A stretch of DNA of 64,000 nucleotides, taken from the NCBI RefSeq assembly GCF_000220395.1, contig NW_004086081.1:1-64000 (forward strand). The letters are read 5' to 3'. The position numbers and the translations under genes were made by a program. The first letter of the stretch is position 1. Every line of letters begins with the position of its first letter. Positions 50,841-62,629 of the stretch are shown here, piece by piece. The DNA comes from Ichthyophthirius multifiliis. Taxonomy: Eukaryota; Ciliophora; Oligohymenophorea; Hymenostomatida. Under the pieces are notes generated by a model. That model was given only the letters and a program-made list of their open reading frames with translations, did not search any database and was not told the DNA's origin.

Positions 50841-51416
50841 TCATTATTTATTTATAATTTAATCAAATATTATTTAATTTAAAATTTCTGGACACTACTT
50901 GTTTTAAATAACTGAAAAATGAATAAAATAATTTTTTTTCATTTCTTATTTTATTTACTAATCAAATATTTCCAAATATAATTAATTCTTAGCAAATTCA
51001 AATATTTCATTTTATTTATGTTCATTAATTTCTTTTTCTTCTTTATTTTTATAATAATTAAGTTCTTCTTAGAAATTTTTATAATAAGGATTATATTAAT
51101 TATGAATATATTTATTGTCATTATTTTCAATAATATTTTTTTCTTATATTTATGATTCATTATTATCATAATCGTCATCATCATCATTAATTTCTTATTT
51201 TTTTTATTAATTTTCTAAAATTAATTAATCCTAAATAAAATCGTTTAGAAGTTATTAATTTTCTTTTTAAAGATCCTGATTTAAAAACTAAGGAACTATT
51301 TCTTGCTCATAAATTTAATTTTTTATTGTTTTAATAAAATTTTAGAGCTTTGTATTTTAAGTTTTTTCTTATTTTATATTAAGTTCTTCTTTTTGTTTAA
51401 TTTTTTAAAAATCCAT
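50841..51416 (-). CDS. Acidic coiled-coil protein, unknown function (191 aa)
   Basis: Intronless frame of exactly 192 codons, starting MDFQKIKQKEELNIKQEKTQ. Predominantly charged helices rich in Glu, Lys, Gln and Asn, with an Asp run (INDDDDDYDNNE) at about residues 90-102 and a second acidic helix (FQEELNYYKNKEEKEINEHK). No domain was recognised. It lies in the 5' region of the TTLL gene, same strand, 185 bp apart. Confidence 0.55.
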
Positions 51417-51567
51417 CTTATTATATGTAAAATTTATTATTTTAAAAAGGTGTTAATTTTTTATTTTTTGGAAAAAAAAAAATAATTATTGAAAAAGTTT
51501 GAAATTTTTTAATTAAAATAAAAAAAAACAAAATAATAAAAAATATAACAGAAAAATAAAAATAAAA

Positions 51568-52835
51568 ATGGCCAAATAAAATTATATATTGACTTTCTAA
51601 ATAAATGATTTCCAAAAAAATATTTAAGAAACAAAGCAAATACTAAAAATTCAAAAGAATAATAGCTTTTTAATTCAAATACATACTTAAGAGTAAAAAA
51701 TAACAAAAATAATCGAATAAATATAACCTTAGGACATTATATAAATAACTTTGTATGAAAAAAATGACGAAAATTATTTTTTATAGTAAAAAATATCATT
51801 AAATTTTGATTATTTTTTTTAATTTTATGGAAAAGAATAATATGAAATATTAAAAATAACCCCTAATTTATCTTTGCTAATAAAAATAAAGCTTTAATAA
51901 TTCGAAAAAAATTGTGAACTTCATGAGAAGGAAAAAAAAAAGGAAAAAGAAAATGAAAAGGAAAAGGAAAAAGAACAGAAAAAAGAAAAGGAAAAGGAAA
52001 AGGAAAAGGGAAAGGAAAAAGAAAAGCAAAAAAAAAAGGAAAAGGAAAATGAAAATGAAAAGGAAAAGAAAAAGGAAAATGAAAAAGATAAGGGTAAGGA
52101 TAAGGAAAAGGAAATGGAAAAAGATAAGGATAAGGAAAAGGATAAGGAAAATGAAAAGCAAAAGAAAGATTATTTTTTTAAAAAAATATTAATTAAAGAA
52201 CAAAATTAATAATAAAAGACACCAAGAACATCTTAAATATATCAAGAAACTTTAAAATAAAAACTTGAAAAAATATAAATTTGTAATTCTACATTATAAA
52301 AAATACACAGAGAATATAATAATAAAATAAAATAATATAAAAGCAAAATAATTCTTTAAAAAATACAAATTTTTAAGCATAAAAAAGTTTATAAAATCTA
52401 ATAAATATAATAAAATAAATGGATATTAATAAAAATGAAAAAAATATTACATAAATGAATTTCTAATATAAATTTGAAAATTAAAATTTTGAAATTTCTT
52501 AAATAAATAAAATTTATAAAATGCTTTTTTCTCTAAATATTGATGTTTATTCTCTTTAATAATAAAAAGAAGATCTTGATTAATAAATAAATAACTAATA
52601 AGAAAAAATCAAAGGATATAAAGTATTTTAGTGGTATGATAATCATTAAAACCTAAACCTCAATTAATTTGTTGATAATATCAAATTATTAAACGGTGAA
52701 GTCGATTTTAAAATAGAAGAGATTAATAATAATTTAGAATAAGAAGAATAGAATTTTTAAGATATAAATTTTTGTTATGATTTATAAGAAAATTTTAATT
52801 AATAATAATAAAATTCTTAACAATAAGAATTTTGA
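51568..52835 (+). CDS. C2-like/Lys-Glu-rich/coiled-coil protein, unknown function
   Basis: Starts MAKQNYILTFQINDFQKN and continues with alternating beta-strand-like segments (ILKIQKNNSFLIQIHTQEQK, IIQITLYEKNDENYFLQQKI, YEILKITPNLSLLIKIKL), which resembles a C2-type sandwich over about 115 residues. A roughly 75-residue tract of alternating Lys and Glu/Asp follows (51928-52168), then a coiled coil and an ordered tail (VFQWYDNHQNLNLNQFVDNI). 1268 nt is one short of 423 codons; one extra A near 52320-52342 reconciles the frames. Alternative frames of the KE tract give Arg/Lys- or Phe/Leu-rich shadows. Confidence 0.6.
51928..52168 (+). repeat. Purine-only Lys-Glu repeat tract
   Basis: Imperfect repeats of GAAAAGGAAAAG-type units, almost pyrimidine-free on the plus strand for 240 bp, encoding (KE)n with occasional D, N and Q. 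Confidence 0.85.
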
Positions 52836-53037
52836 ATAATTTTTTTGTGTTTTTTTAAATTTTCATTTTTTATTTATTTATTTTAAAAATAGTTTTTTTT
52901 TTAAAACGATTATATAAATATATTTTTTTTTAATTTTTTAAATGTATTAATTAATAATATATTTTTATATATGTGAAAAATCTTTTTATAAAAATATAAT
53001 TATATATATTAAAAAGAAAAAAAAAAAAAAGATTAAA

Positions 53038-53585
53038 ATGTCTAATTAACAGAACCAAAATTTGTAATTATATATAAAAAATATTGAAAATAATATAAAA
53101 ATATTGTATAAAATATATAAAAAATAAAAATAGTACTTAGCAGAAAGCAAAATTAAATGCAAACGCAAATTTATTTATTCCGAATTGTAAAAAAAAAAAT
53201 TAAAATAAATAAAATGAAATGAAATAAATTAAAAAAAAAAAGCTTAGTCACAATAATAGATTTAATAATCTCAAAATTATAATATGGCTGCATATTATTA
53301 GCAAGGTAAAATAAAAAGAAAAATATAAAAAAAAAAAAAAAAGATTAATTTTAACCCATATAGCAAGGATATTATATGGATTAATATCAACAATAATTGT
53401 ATTAATAGCCATAATAAGTAAAAAACAATAAAATAAAAAAATATTAAAATAAAATATTAAAAGAACATGTAATAATTAAATTATACCTAAATAAATTTAA
53501 AACTTTAATAACCAACTCCTTAATAATTTATTCCAGGTACTTATGTACCATAGTCAATTAGTCCAGCATTGTAACAATAATATAT

Positions 53586-53647
<62 letters not shown>

Positions 53648-54825
53648 CATAAGCATAATTTTCATACTAATAAGTTCCACCTTAACATTTAATAGAAAAT
53701 AATTCTCTAACTGGATATTCAGACTAAGAGCAATAAAGTGAACTAGATATTGTTGTAAAGCATATTGTAAACTTGAGAGACCCTGAAAAAAAAGAAGAAG
53801 CATTATCAGAACTTTCTAAAAAAAGAGAATCGTTTTAAAATTTAGCACCATTATTATGGCATTCAACAGGTACAATAGCTTTATTAATCGAAGATATAGT
53901 ATAAGTATACTAAAATCTTGTGTAAAATAATTTAACAACCTAAATATCAAGTAGTGTATGTTCTGTTTTGGGCCTTTTATAATGTTTAGCTTTACATTAA
54001 GAGACTAAGCCTCATTTTATAAAAGCACATATCCCTCTTTTTTTATACCCTTTTTTAAATACAAATGTAAAAACAAAGCCTTTTGAGAATCTCCGTGTAA
54101 CATCCCTTGGAGTAATAGGTGCTTTAGTAAAAGGAGACGATACAGAGGCAATAACATTTTTAATGTAAACTGAGATTATTCCTCTCTGCTTAAGAATTAT
54201 GAAGCGAGGCTAAGAATTATCTAGAACTGTTGCTACGTTTATTATTTAGAAAATACTTGTTGATGATAATGGTTTAAATTATATTTGCTAAACTGCTGAA
54301 AGATTTTTTGCTGTTTTTTTTTAAAAAAATAAATAAATAAATTAATATATATAATTTTTATTATAGGTTTCTACTGTTTTATAAAGTATGATTGAAGATC
54401 TTATTTAAAATGAAAAAGATGATTAGAGACTTCTAAGACATATTATTAGATGTTATTAGAGACTTTCAGATAATCCAAGGTTATATATTATTATTATAAA
54501 TTATAGGAAATTTAAATATAAAACACATAACTAATTTATTAATTTTAATTAAACGAAAAAAAAATTAGAGCTAATGAAGCTTTGAAGAAAATTCTTCCAA
54601 ATAATTTTAAAGATCCGAATTGGAAATTAATAAAAGATGAGACAGTAAAGAAATGGCATATTAATTTATTATAAAATTTAGGCTTTTATAATGAAGAAAT
54701 GGGTATTTAGTAATAAAACTAAGGAAATATTTAACAAATGATGAATAATTAGAATTCAAATAATATGTATAATTAAATTAATTAGTAATAATAAAAACCT
54801 TAACCTAACATGTATGAATAATATT

Positions 54826-54827
<2 letters not shown>
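53038..54827 (+). CDS. CNOT9: CCR4-NOT subunit 9 (CNOT9/RCD1/CAF40)
   Basis: Armadillo-type subunit of the CCR4-NOT deadenylase complex, which recruits RNA-binding regulators. Conserved Rcd1 core: [115 protein letters not shown]. The 150-residue N-terminal extension is Gln-rich with 20 consecutive TAA codons; the C-terminal 60 residues are Gln/Asn-rich. Six introns (53064-53133, 53187-53242, 53306-53367, 53418-53463, 54313-54366, 54480-54568) leave 471 codons exactly. Intron 5 uses a GTTTTT donor. Confidence 0.95.
53587..53646 (+). repeat. (TAA)20 microsatellite encoding poly-Gln in CNOT9
   Basis: Twenty uninterrupted TAA codons in the N-terminal extension of CNOT9; the minus strand shows a misleading Ile run. 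Confidence 0.9.
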
Positions 54828-54861
<34 letters not shown>

Positions 54862-54923
54862 TATATTGTTATTTTAAAAATAAAATAAAACAAAACAAAA
54901 AATTATAATTATAATTATTTTTA

Positions 54924-55619
54924 TCAAGAAAATCCTTTCCAACCATTTTTTTTAGCAACTTCAAATCTATTTTTCCAATCATTACAAATTGTATTGTCTA
55001 AACAAGGATTTCCATATATACACGAACATCCCTCTTTTCGTTCCCCTCGTAGTTAATCTTCTTATTTTTCGGCTTTATATGTAACTTTTTCCCTCTAATT
55101 TTCAGCTTCTTCATCTTCTTCTATTTACAATGTATATATTTTCTCATCTTTTAATCCTTCAAATTCAGTTATATTATTTTCTATTTGTTTTTCTGGGATT
55201 TTCCTTTTATTATCATCAATTAAATGCATTTTAAAGTTGCCCAAAAAAACACTGGAAATGCAGTATTCATCATCTATTTAAGCACTTGTAATTTTTTCGT
55301 TTTTAGTTTTGAATTTCGTCTTATAATGACTGTATTATATTGTTACTTCTGCTATTTTATCCTCTTATTTTTTAATTTCTTCTTCTTTTTTTTCTTCTTC
55401 TTTTTTTATTATAGGTTTTTCTTCTTCTTTTTTTGCATCTGTTGTTTGCTTTGAACTTGTTTTTTAAGAAGTCTTTTATTGGGATGATTTTTATGCTAAA
55501 TTTCCAGCCACAGGTTTTGTTGCAGGTTTTTAAATGGAATTTCCTACTGGTTTTTATGTGGGTTTTTGAGAAACTGCTGTAATTTGTTTTGTTGATGTTT
55601 TTGTAGTTGCTTTTTTCAT
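54924..55619 (-). CDS. Conserved-looking small protein with Cys-rich C-terminus, unknown function
   Basis: Intronless, 231 aa (232 codons exactly). N-terminal 100 residues are Lys/Thr/Pro/Ala-rich, like a microtubule-binding or disordered tail (KATTKTSTKQITAVSQKPTQ), followed by a Lys-Glu segment. The C-terminal half is ordered: YCISSVFLGNFKMHL, then GCSCIYGNPCLDNTICNDW and NRFEVAKKNGWKGF. The four-Cys cluster followed by NRFxVAKxNG suggests a specific small domain seen in ciliary-type proteins, but no name could be attached. Convergent with CNOT9, 96 bp between stops. Confidence 0.65.
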
Positions 55620-55679
55620 TTTATTTATTTTTTAGTCGAATTTTAAAGGATGATTGATTAAAAAGAGATTTTTTTTCTT

Positions 55680-55740
55680 TTTTTCTTTTTTTCTTTCTTT
55701 CTTTCTTTCTTTCTTTCTTTTTTTTTCTTTTTTTTGTTTA
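55680..55740. repeat. (TTTC)n pyrimidine microsatellite
   Basis: Tandem TTTC units within a 60-bp T/C-only stretch, between the divergent starts at 55619 and 55800, so it lies in a shared promoter or 5' leader region. Confidence 0.85.
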
Positions 55741-55799
55741 TTTTTATTATAGAAATAAATTTATATATTAATAATAAAATATTCTTTTTTTTTTTTTTT

Positions 55800-56613
55800 A
55801 TGAATTTTACACTTAGTGATTTAAAAAATATTGATTTTAATATAATTTTAACCAAAAAAGAAATCGATAAATGTCAAGAAGCTTTTATTGCTTTTGATAA
55901 AAACGGTTCTAAATTTATAGAAAAAGAGGAGTTAAGGAAAGTTCTTGAAGGTTGAAAAAAAAAAAATATAAATTAAAGATATTTTAAAAATAAGTTTTTT
56001 CTAATTATAGAAATGGGATAAAATCCTCATGAAGAAGAAATAATTAAAATGATTACAGATGTAGATTAAACAGGAAGAGGAGCAATTTGTATTTTTATTT
56101 ATTTTTAATTTAATTAATTTATTAATATTTAAATATTTGATTCTACATATTTCATTATTTTATTTTAGCTTTTAATGATTTTTTGAAGGTTATAGCATTT
56201 TATAAGCAACTTTAATAAAATAGTGATGAGGAAGAAATAAGTTAATTTTTTTTTTTTTAAATAAAATGACTTTATTAATTTTTTATTTAATAAAAAATAA
56301 ATATTTTAATTAATTTTTTGTTTAACAAAAAGTTCTCACATTTGTTGCATTAGGTGGTAAAATAAAAAATATATAAACATAGTTTTCTGAAATTTGATTA
56401 ATAAAAAAAAGGTAATCATGATAAAACAGGAAGTATTGATAGAAAAATATTATAAGAAGTAATATCTTCTGATTATAATTTAACAATTGATTTAAATGTA
56501 AAATAATTTATTTACAATAAATGTATTTTTTATTTTAGAGATTAGTAAAAGAACTATCTCCTGCAGCAACAGAAGTAAAATACGAAGACTTTAAAAACTT
56601 ATTATTAAATTGA
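55800..56613 (+). CDS. Calmodulin-like EF-hand protein (161 aa)
   Basis: Four EF-hand positions. EF1 is AFDKNGSKFIEKEELRKVL, EF2 DVDQTGRGAISFNDF and EF3 NHDKTGSIDRKIL; EF4 (SPAATEVKYEDF) lacks usable ligands. EF1 has a Lys at loop position 9, so Ca2+ affinity may vary. The length and GQNPHEEEI segment after EF1 are typical of calmodulin/centrin relatives, including dynein-arm docking-type subunits, but the exact subfamily is open. Five introns (55951-56010, 56089-56168, 56241-56332, 56357-56411, 56498-56538) leave 162 codons exactly. The start at 55800 skips an upstream in-frame Phe/Ile-rich stretch that is leader sequence. Confidence 0.8.
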
Positions 56614-56786
56614 AAAAGTGAATAAAATTAAACTGTAAAAATAAATTACTTTTATAATCTTAAAAAATATAAAATAATTTTAAATCAAAAAAACAATTTT
56701 AAATCTAATTAAAAAAAAAAAAATATTTTCCAAATTACATAAAAAAATAAAATAAATGTAAATAATATGTATATAAAAAAATAAAA

Positions 56787-58228
56787 TCAATTTTTATATA
56801 ATTCTTCTTCTCTCTTAATAAGATTAGAAGTAGAATCAATAAGTGCTAAAAGCTGATTAATATCATTCGACCAAGAATTAAGAATATCGTTTTCTGATTT
56901 TTTTAATCTAAAGTTGACAATTTTATCTAATCTATCAATTTTACAAAAAGCCAATTTTTCATTAATCATTTCACATAATTCTGATTCAGCTTCGTTTTCA
57001 GTGATATTAAGAAGATTAGCAAGTCTTGCAAAACTAATGTTTTCATAATATTTATTCACAATTCTAATATTATGTTAAATCAGTTATTTTCTGAAATCTT
57101 ACAAATGTTTTTCATGATTAGGAGCTTTAGAGAAACACCAAATATCCCCAATGTTATATTCTGAAGGATTAGTAGAAATAAGTTCTTCTAATAAATATTA
57201 TTCAACAACATGTTTTAAATTAGAATATCTTTCTAAAATATGCTTGTACTTAGTAGTTAATTAATTGAGTAGTTATACTTATTCATGAGTATGTTTAGTA
57301 ATAATCAAAAAGGATATCATATTTTCAAAAATATTCTGAAATGTACAATCGAATCCGAAATCTAAAGTTGTATTGAATTAAATGTCTTAATTATTCTTAT
57401 CATTTAAAGTATCTAATATTTACTTATAAGAATTGCATGCTTCCATATATTTATTCTCGTGATTATAATAAACTACAAGATAAGCATAATATTGTATTTT
57501 CAAATCTACTAGATTTTTATCGTTTATGTTGTTTGGATTTACTTTCTTTGATATAATTATTAAACGTACATAGTCTTATTTTTTTATCATTATCTTCATT
57601 TAATATAATATGAATTCTAGTTTTTCTCTTCTGTCCATTGATCCGTATGTTTCTACCTGTTTTTTTTATTTTTTTTTAGTATATATATATATTTTTTTTG
57701 TTTAATTTTATTACTTGAACTTCTTGTAGTATCTTTGCAGCTTCATTAATTTCGTTATCATCTTCTTTTAATTTTACTAAAAGAAGGCAACACCTAGCAT
57801 ATTCTACCTTTTTTTTGTTTATGTATATATTTATATAATATTATAATTTTTTTTTTACTTCTAAAAATATTTTCTTGTCACAAACTTCCTTTAAAGTTTA
57901 TATTAATTTTATTTTTAAGTTTTAGTCATCTAATTGGGAAATGTATAACATGCATTATTTAACCATTTCAATTTAGGCTTTTTTTACTTACCCCCTTTTC
58001 TTCGATAATGAAATAATTTATTAGAACATTGTTTCATATTCTTTCATATCCCATGCAAATTAGACCTAATTTATTTATTTAGTTAACTATTTAATAAATA
58101 TTATAATTATTTACTATTTGCTTTAAGAGTTTAACACTTTCCTAAAATTCGTTATTTAAACGCGCTGTTTTCTCTTTTTATAGAAGAGAATCGAGTTGTC
58201 TTTAGAATTCTGTTTTTTCAATATCCAT
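56787..58228 (-). CDS. RPN5: 26S proteasome lid subunit RPN5 (PSMD12)
   Basis: PCI-domain subunit of the 19S regulatory particle lid. Matches: WDMKEYETMFQQIISLSKKR, GQVKKAQIEMV and VEYARCCLLLVKLKED. The C-terminal PCI/winged-helix part reads HNIRIVNKYYENISFARLAN, LLNITENEAESEL, KIDRLDKIVNF, NDILNSWSNDI and LIKREEELY, corresponding closely to human PSMD12. Introns at 58066-58114, 57808-57858 and 57657-57714 leave 428 codons exactly (427 aa, human 456). It converges with the EF-hand gene and is divergent from the cyclin. Confidence 0.93.
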
Positions 58229-58612
58229 TTTTTTTTATTTTTAAATATATTTATTTTTTGATTTGATTAATTGTTTTTTTTTTCACTTTCTAATCTCAAA
58301 AAATATTTTAATAAATAATATATATTTTTTTATTTTAAAAAATATAAATATTTAATAAATGAGATTTATATAAAATTTAATCTTATATATTTATTTTATA
58401 TGTATTTGTTTGTTCCTTTTATTTTTTGTTTAAAGTTTTAATAAATTTAATTTATCTTTTATAAATAATAAAAATTTACAAAATTAAAATAATTTTAATT
58501 CATTTAACAAAAAAAAAATTTTTAATTACTTTTTTAAAAAATAATTCCTTTAAATTGTATTAAATGTGGCCTTAAATTATACTCTTAAGTAGAGTCGTAT
58601 AAATCAAGTTAA
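58229..58612. promoter_or_regulatory. Divergent intergenic region RPN5 / cyclin
   Basis: About 380 bp between divergent starts of a proteasome gene and a cyclin gene. No recognisable element. Confidence 0.4.
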
Positions 58613-59900
58613 ATGAACACCTTATTATAAATAAGTTCATCTAAAATATATCAATCTTTACTAAAATAACGTGTATAAAAAATAAAAGTACCATAAGAAA
58701 GTGAATATAAAAAAGTATAAAAAAAAAATATAAAAAATAAAAAATAAAAATATAAAAAAAAGTCAAGAAATGCCTTAATAACTTTTATTTTATAAATAAG
58801 TGAAAAATTAAAAATAAGTATAAATACTGCTCATTTAGCTATATATTACATGGATTAAACATTATTTTAATAAAATTTACCCCAACAATAATTCTAAATA
58901 TACGCAGCAACTAGTTTAATGTTGGCAGGTAAAATAAAATAATTAAAATAAAAAAATTAAAAAAAAAAAAAGCCAAAACAATTGAATTAGATGAAAAAAT
59001 ACCTTTTATTTGTAAATTAAAAAAATATTCAGGTTTAAAAGATGAAAATACATAAGATTTTAAATAAGCAGAAAGTGCAATAATAAGAAAATTAAATTGA
59101 ATTTATAATGTGTAACATGTATTGATGTTTTAGAATTTTATTTTTCTTAAGGAATCATTTTTTCGAATGATTCTATAAATTATTAATAAGATCAAAATTA
59201 TAAAAATGTTCTTAAATAAATTTTTTCTTTATAACATAAAACAAATATATAAGCTAAAAAATATATAAAAATTTAAGATCTTTACTTTAAGAATTTGAAA
59301 TTTATGAAATTGTTAAAAAAATTGAATCCCAATATGTCAGTTTAGCTAATTTAATTATAAAAGGTTTATTTTTGTATTAAAAATAAATGTATTATAATAG
59401 ATCCAAAGTTTCATTCTTTTGAATTAGATAAAGTAGTGACAGCCTGTATTTGTATTTTGAGAAAAACTAAAGGAATTATTCCTATTTGGAATACATAATT
59501 ATCTTAAATGAGTTAAAATTTTATGACTGAAAATGATATTTAGGAATGCTTAGAATTAATTGATAAAAATTGGCTAAAAATAATGTATTTAAAAAACAAA
59601 CTTAAGAATTTTTTTGCAAAAAAGAAATTTTAAGATATTAATCAATTAAATAATGTGCAATAATAATAGTAAGGAAGATTCTAATTATTTTAGCATTAAT
59701 AAATAAAATAAGAAAAAAAGTTAAGCTAATATTCCAGCTAAAATGAATATAAACTCAAATAATATTACATTAAAAAATAATATATGAATTATAAAATTAA
59801 ATTTTTTTATTATTACTATTTTAAAAAATATTACTATTTTAGATTTAATTTCTATATTATTTTTAAATATTAAATATATTATTTTTTATAAAAAAAATGA
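58613..59900 (+). CDS. Cyclin (N-terminal cyclin box)
   Basis: Cyclin-box features in order: SINTAHLAIYYMDQTL, YAATSLMLAAKTIELDEKIP, KQAESAIIRKL, CVTCIDVLEFYFSQGIIF and a second-repeat-like YVSLANLIIKDPKFHSFELD then KVVTACICILRKTKGI. Cyclins activate CDKs; subclass is not decided. The ATG at 58613 (MNTLLQISSSKIYQSLL) fits better than the one at 58564. Introns 58715-58762, 58929-58972 and 59364-59400. Two single A additions (near 59088-59091 and 59267-59271) are required, and with both the phases of all three introns agree. The frame stays open to TGA at 59898, but codons after about 59760 look like 3' UTR, so the true end is uncertain. Confidence 0.75.
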
Positions 59901-60174
59901 AAAAGTAATAATTAATTTTATTATTAAGTAAAAATAATAAAGTTAAATTTAATATTTATATAAAATATATATAAATATATAAATATATATATATATGTTT
60001 TAATATTTTAATTTATATTATAATTATTAAAATAATTAAGATAATATTTTTAGTTAATTAATGCTTCCCTATTTTTTCTTTATATAATTATATATCTAAT
60101 TTTTTTAATTAAAAGAAAAAAATCTTTATTTTATAATTAATAATTTATTATTATTATTAAAAATAAAAAAATAT

Positions 60175-61361
60175 ATGATAAAAGATATTTTTTAAATAGA
60201 AAAATAACGATATAAGCAAAAAGGTAAAAAATTAAATAAAATTCTAAATATATTTATTTTATCAGGCTTTCACTTAATAACAGCTTTTATTTTACTATTT
60301 TCTTTTTTTATATTAATACCATATATTTTTTATCCCTATTGGATAAAATATGAAACCTTTATTATAAAAAATAGTAACAATAATATATAAAATAAATATA
60401 AACAATCATTAAATTAATAAAAAGGTAATTAGTTTTTTATTTTTTCATTTTCTTTTATGCATTTATTTTTTATTTTGTTATGGCACTCACTATTTTCTAT
60501 TTTATATATTTTTAAAATACCTTTTTTTGAAAAATGGCGTGCAAATAAAGTAAAAATTCCTGTGTATATTTTTAATAAATAATAAAAAAAAAGAACACTA
60601 AATTTCTTTGGGAAGAAAATAAAGAATAATGGTAAATTGTGAAAAGAAAAACAATCAAAAATTTATTGATTTCTCATTTCATAATATTTCCTTTAATATT
60701 AATAATAGAAACAAATATTGGTTTAAAGTTTAAACTATCAATTTAATAATTTCCTTCAAAGTTAAAACAAACAAAAAAAACCAGAAAAAAATAAAATATA
60801 TATATATATATATATTAAAATATTTAGTTTAGAAATATTAATATAAATATTTTTTTTTATGATTTGTGAAGATTTCGGTTTTTATTGGTCTCATTTTATT
60901 TTACATCATCCAAAATTATATTAGAAATATCATAAAACTCATCATGAATATAATTAACCATTTTCAATAACGGCTGAATATTCTCATCCTTTAGAATATA
61001 TTTTTGGAAATTTAGTAATTAAAATATATATATATGTATGTATAAAAAGTAAAGTTTTATTAAAATAAAGCTACCAAGTTCACTTGGAATTAAAATTCTT
61101 ACTGGTAAAGTTCATTTATTCACTGGATTTTTGTGGATTATTTGGAGAACTTATACAACAGCAGAAGTACACTCTGGTTATGAAATTCCTTTTTCCCCAG
61201 TAAGAGTTTTTCCATTGTCTGGAGGCAGTTATTTCCATAATTTTCATCATTCTAATAATACGGGTTCTTTTGGATCATATTTTACTTTTTGGGATAATTT
61301 TATGAAAACAAATAAATAATTTAATAATTATATGAAAAATATTTTTTAAAAAAATGAATGA
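60175..61361 (+). CDS. Sterol desaturase / fatty acid hydroxylase superfamily enzyme
   Basis: Membrane di-iron oxygenase with the three His boxes: HFILHH, HKTHH and HNFHH, plus ICEDFGFYWSH, TAEVHSGYEIPFSP and a hydrophobic N-terminal half (LITAFILLFSFFILIPYIFY, FMHLFFILLW). This best resembles C4-methylsterol-oxidase (ERG25) types. In ciliates the superfamily also includes sterol-modifying enzymes such as the Tetrahymena C-24 de-ethylase, so the substrate is open. Introns 60224-60265, 60761-60827 and 61015-61070. The exon sum is 1022 nt; one A added to the A9 run at 60584-60592 gives 341 codons (340 aa) and joins the frames at PWEENKEQW-like sequence. Confidence 0.87.
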
Positions 61362-61647
61362 AATTAATTTTTTTAAATAAAAAAATTCAGTTTAAATTTA
61401 AAATTATCCTCACTATTAAATAGGACAGGGATAACTGAAAATATTCATCAATTTATTAATATATATAATTTTTTTGATACATTACTAAATAAAATATAAG
61501 TTTTATCTATTTTTTTAAATTATATTTAATATTTTATTTTTTATTATGGGTTTTACTTTAATTATACGATATATATTAAATTATTAAAATATTTTTGTTT
61601 TTTATATTAATCTTATTTTTTTTATTTTTTTTTAAAAAAAAAATAAT

Positions 61648-62037
61648 TCAATATTTAATATTAAGAAATTCGAATTCTTATAATAATTTAATTTATTATT
61701 ATTAATTTTAGGCAAAAATAAGTTAAATTAATATATAGCAATAAATTCCTCCTAAACTCATTATAAAACTTCCAAATAAAATCATACCTACTAGTATATT
61801 ACCGTAAAGCCTTGCTTATAATATAAAAACTACTCCTATTATTATAAAGACAATTCCAGATAATAATAAACTAATACCAATGGCATAATTTTTAAATGGA
61901 ATTTTTATTCTTATTTAATTTTAATTAATATTAGATTAAGAGTCAAGCTTATTCACTTTTATTTAGGAATATTAATGATTGTATACTTCATTTAATACAC
62001 TATTTGTATCGATTTCTAATGAACTTTATTCAAGCAT
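61648..62037 (-). CDS. TMEM230/TMEM134-like small membrane protein
   Basis: 129 aa, no intron, from MLEQSSLEIDTNSVLNEVYN. Two hydrophobic helices (about 57-80 and 86-108) follow the motif RIKIPFKNYAIG, matching the KIPYKA(I/V) lead-in of TMEM230, with a GxILFG-type second helix (NILVGMILFGSFIMSLGG). TMEM230 is a vesicle-trafficking protein of synaptic, recycling and Golgi vesicles; a trafficking role is inferred. The last 20 residues are Gln-rich and may be read-through beyond the family's usual end. Confidence 0.72.
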
Positions 62038-62629
62038 TTAGTTTATTTTTTATTTTTTATTTATTTATTAAAATTTATAAAAAAAGATTTATAAATTATC
62101 AAAATTTGTTAATTTGTTTTTTTATTAAAATAAATTATAGTTTTAAAAGATTTAGGCAATTTCATGTTATTAATTTTTGTTTATTTTTTATCTAATTTTA
62201 ACTATTTTATAAGAATTAAATATAAAAATTATTTTAAATAATTTTGCTTATTTAAAAATGTTAATAATTATAAAGTATTTTATAATTTAAGTAAATATTT
62301 TTTTTTTTTTTTTTCCAAAATTAAATTTTTTAGCAACAATTTTTTTTCTATATTTAATAAACTTCATAAAAATATATATTTATTATTTAACATAAAATCT
62401 AATACAATTATTTTATTAAATAAATTTTAAATTATTATATGATTTCTATTTATATTTATTTAAAAAAAAAATATAATAAATAATAATATTAATTATATAT
62501 TTACATTAACTATTTATATATTAAAAAATTTAATTAAAAAACAATTTTCTTAAAATTTTATTCTATAGTCAATAAATTTTAAAATAATATAAATATTTTT
62601 GTAATTTACAATTATTTATATAAAAAACA
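62038..62629. other. Intergenic, AT-rich
   Basis: About 590 bp between two minus-strand genes. Contains T- and A-runs (62289-62305); nothing specific. Confidence 0.4.

Noticed and set aside
51877-52192. Arg/Lys-rich plus-strand ORF and Phe/Leu-rich minus-strand ORF
   Set aside because: Other frames of the purine tract; the Lys-Glu frame connects to ordered protein on both sides and gives the right codon count.
53558-53803. Ile-run minus-strand ORF
   Set aside because: Complement of the poly-Gln tract of CNOT9.
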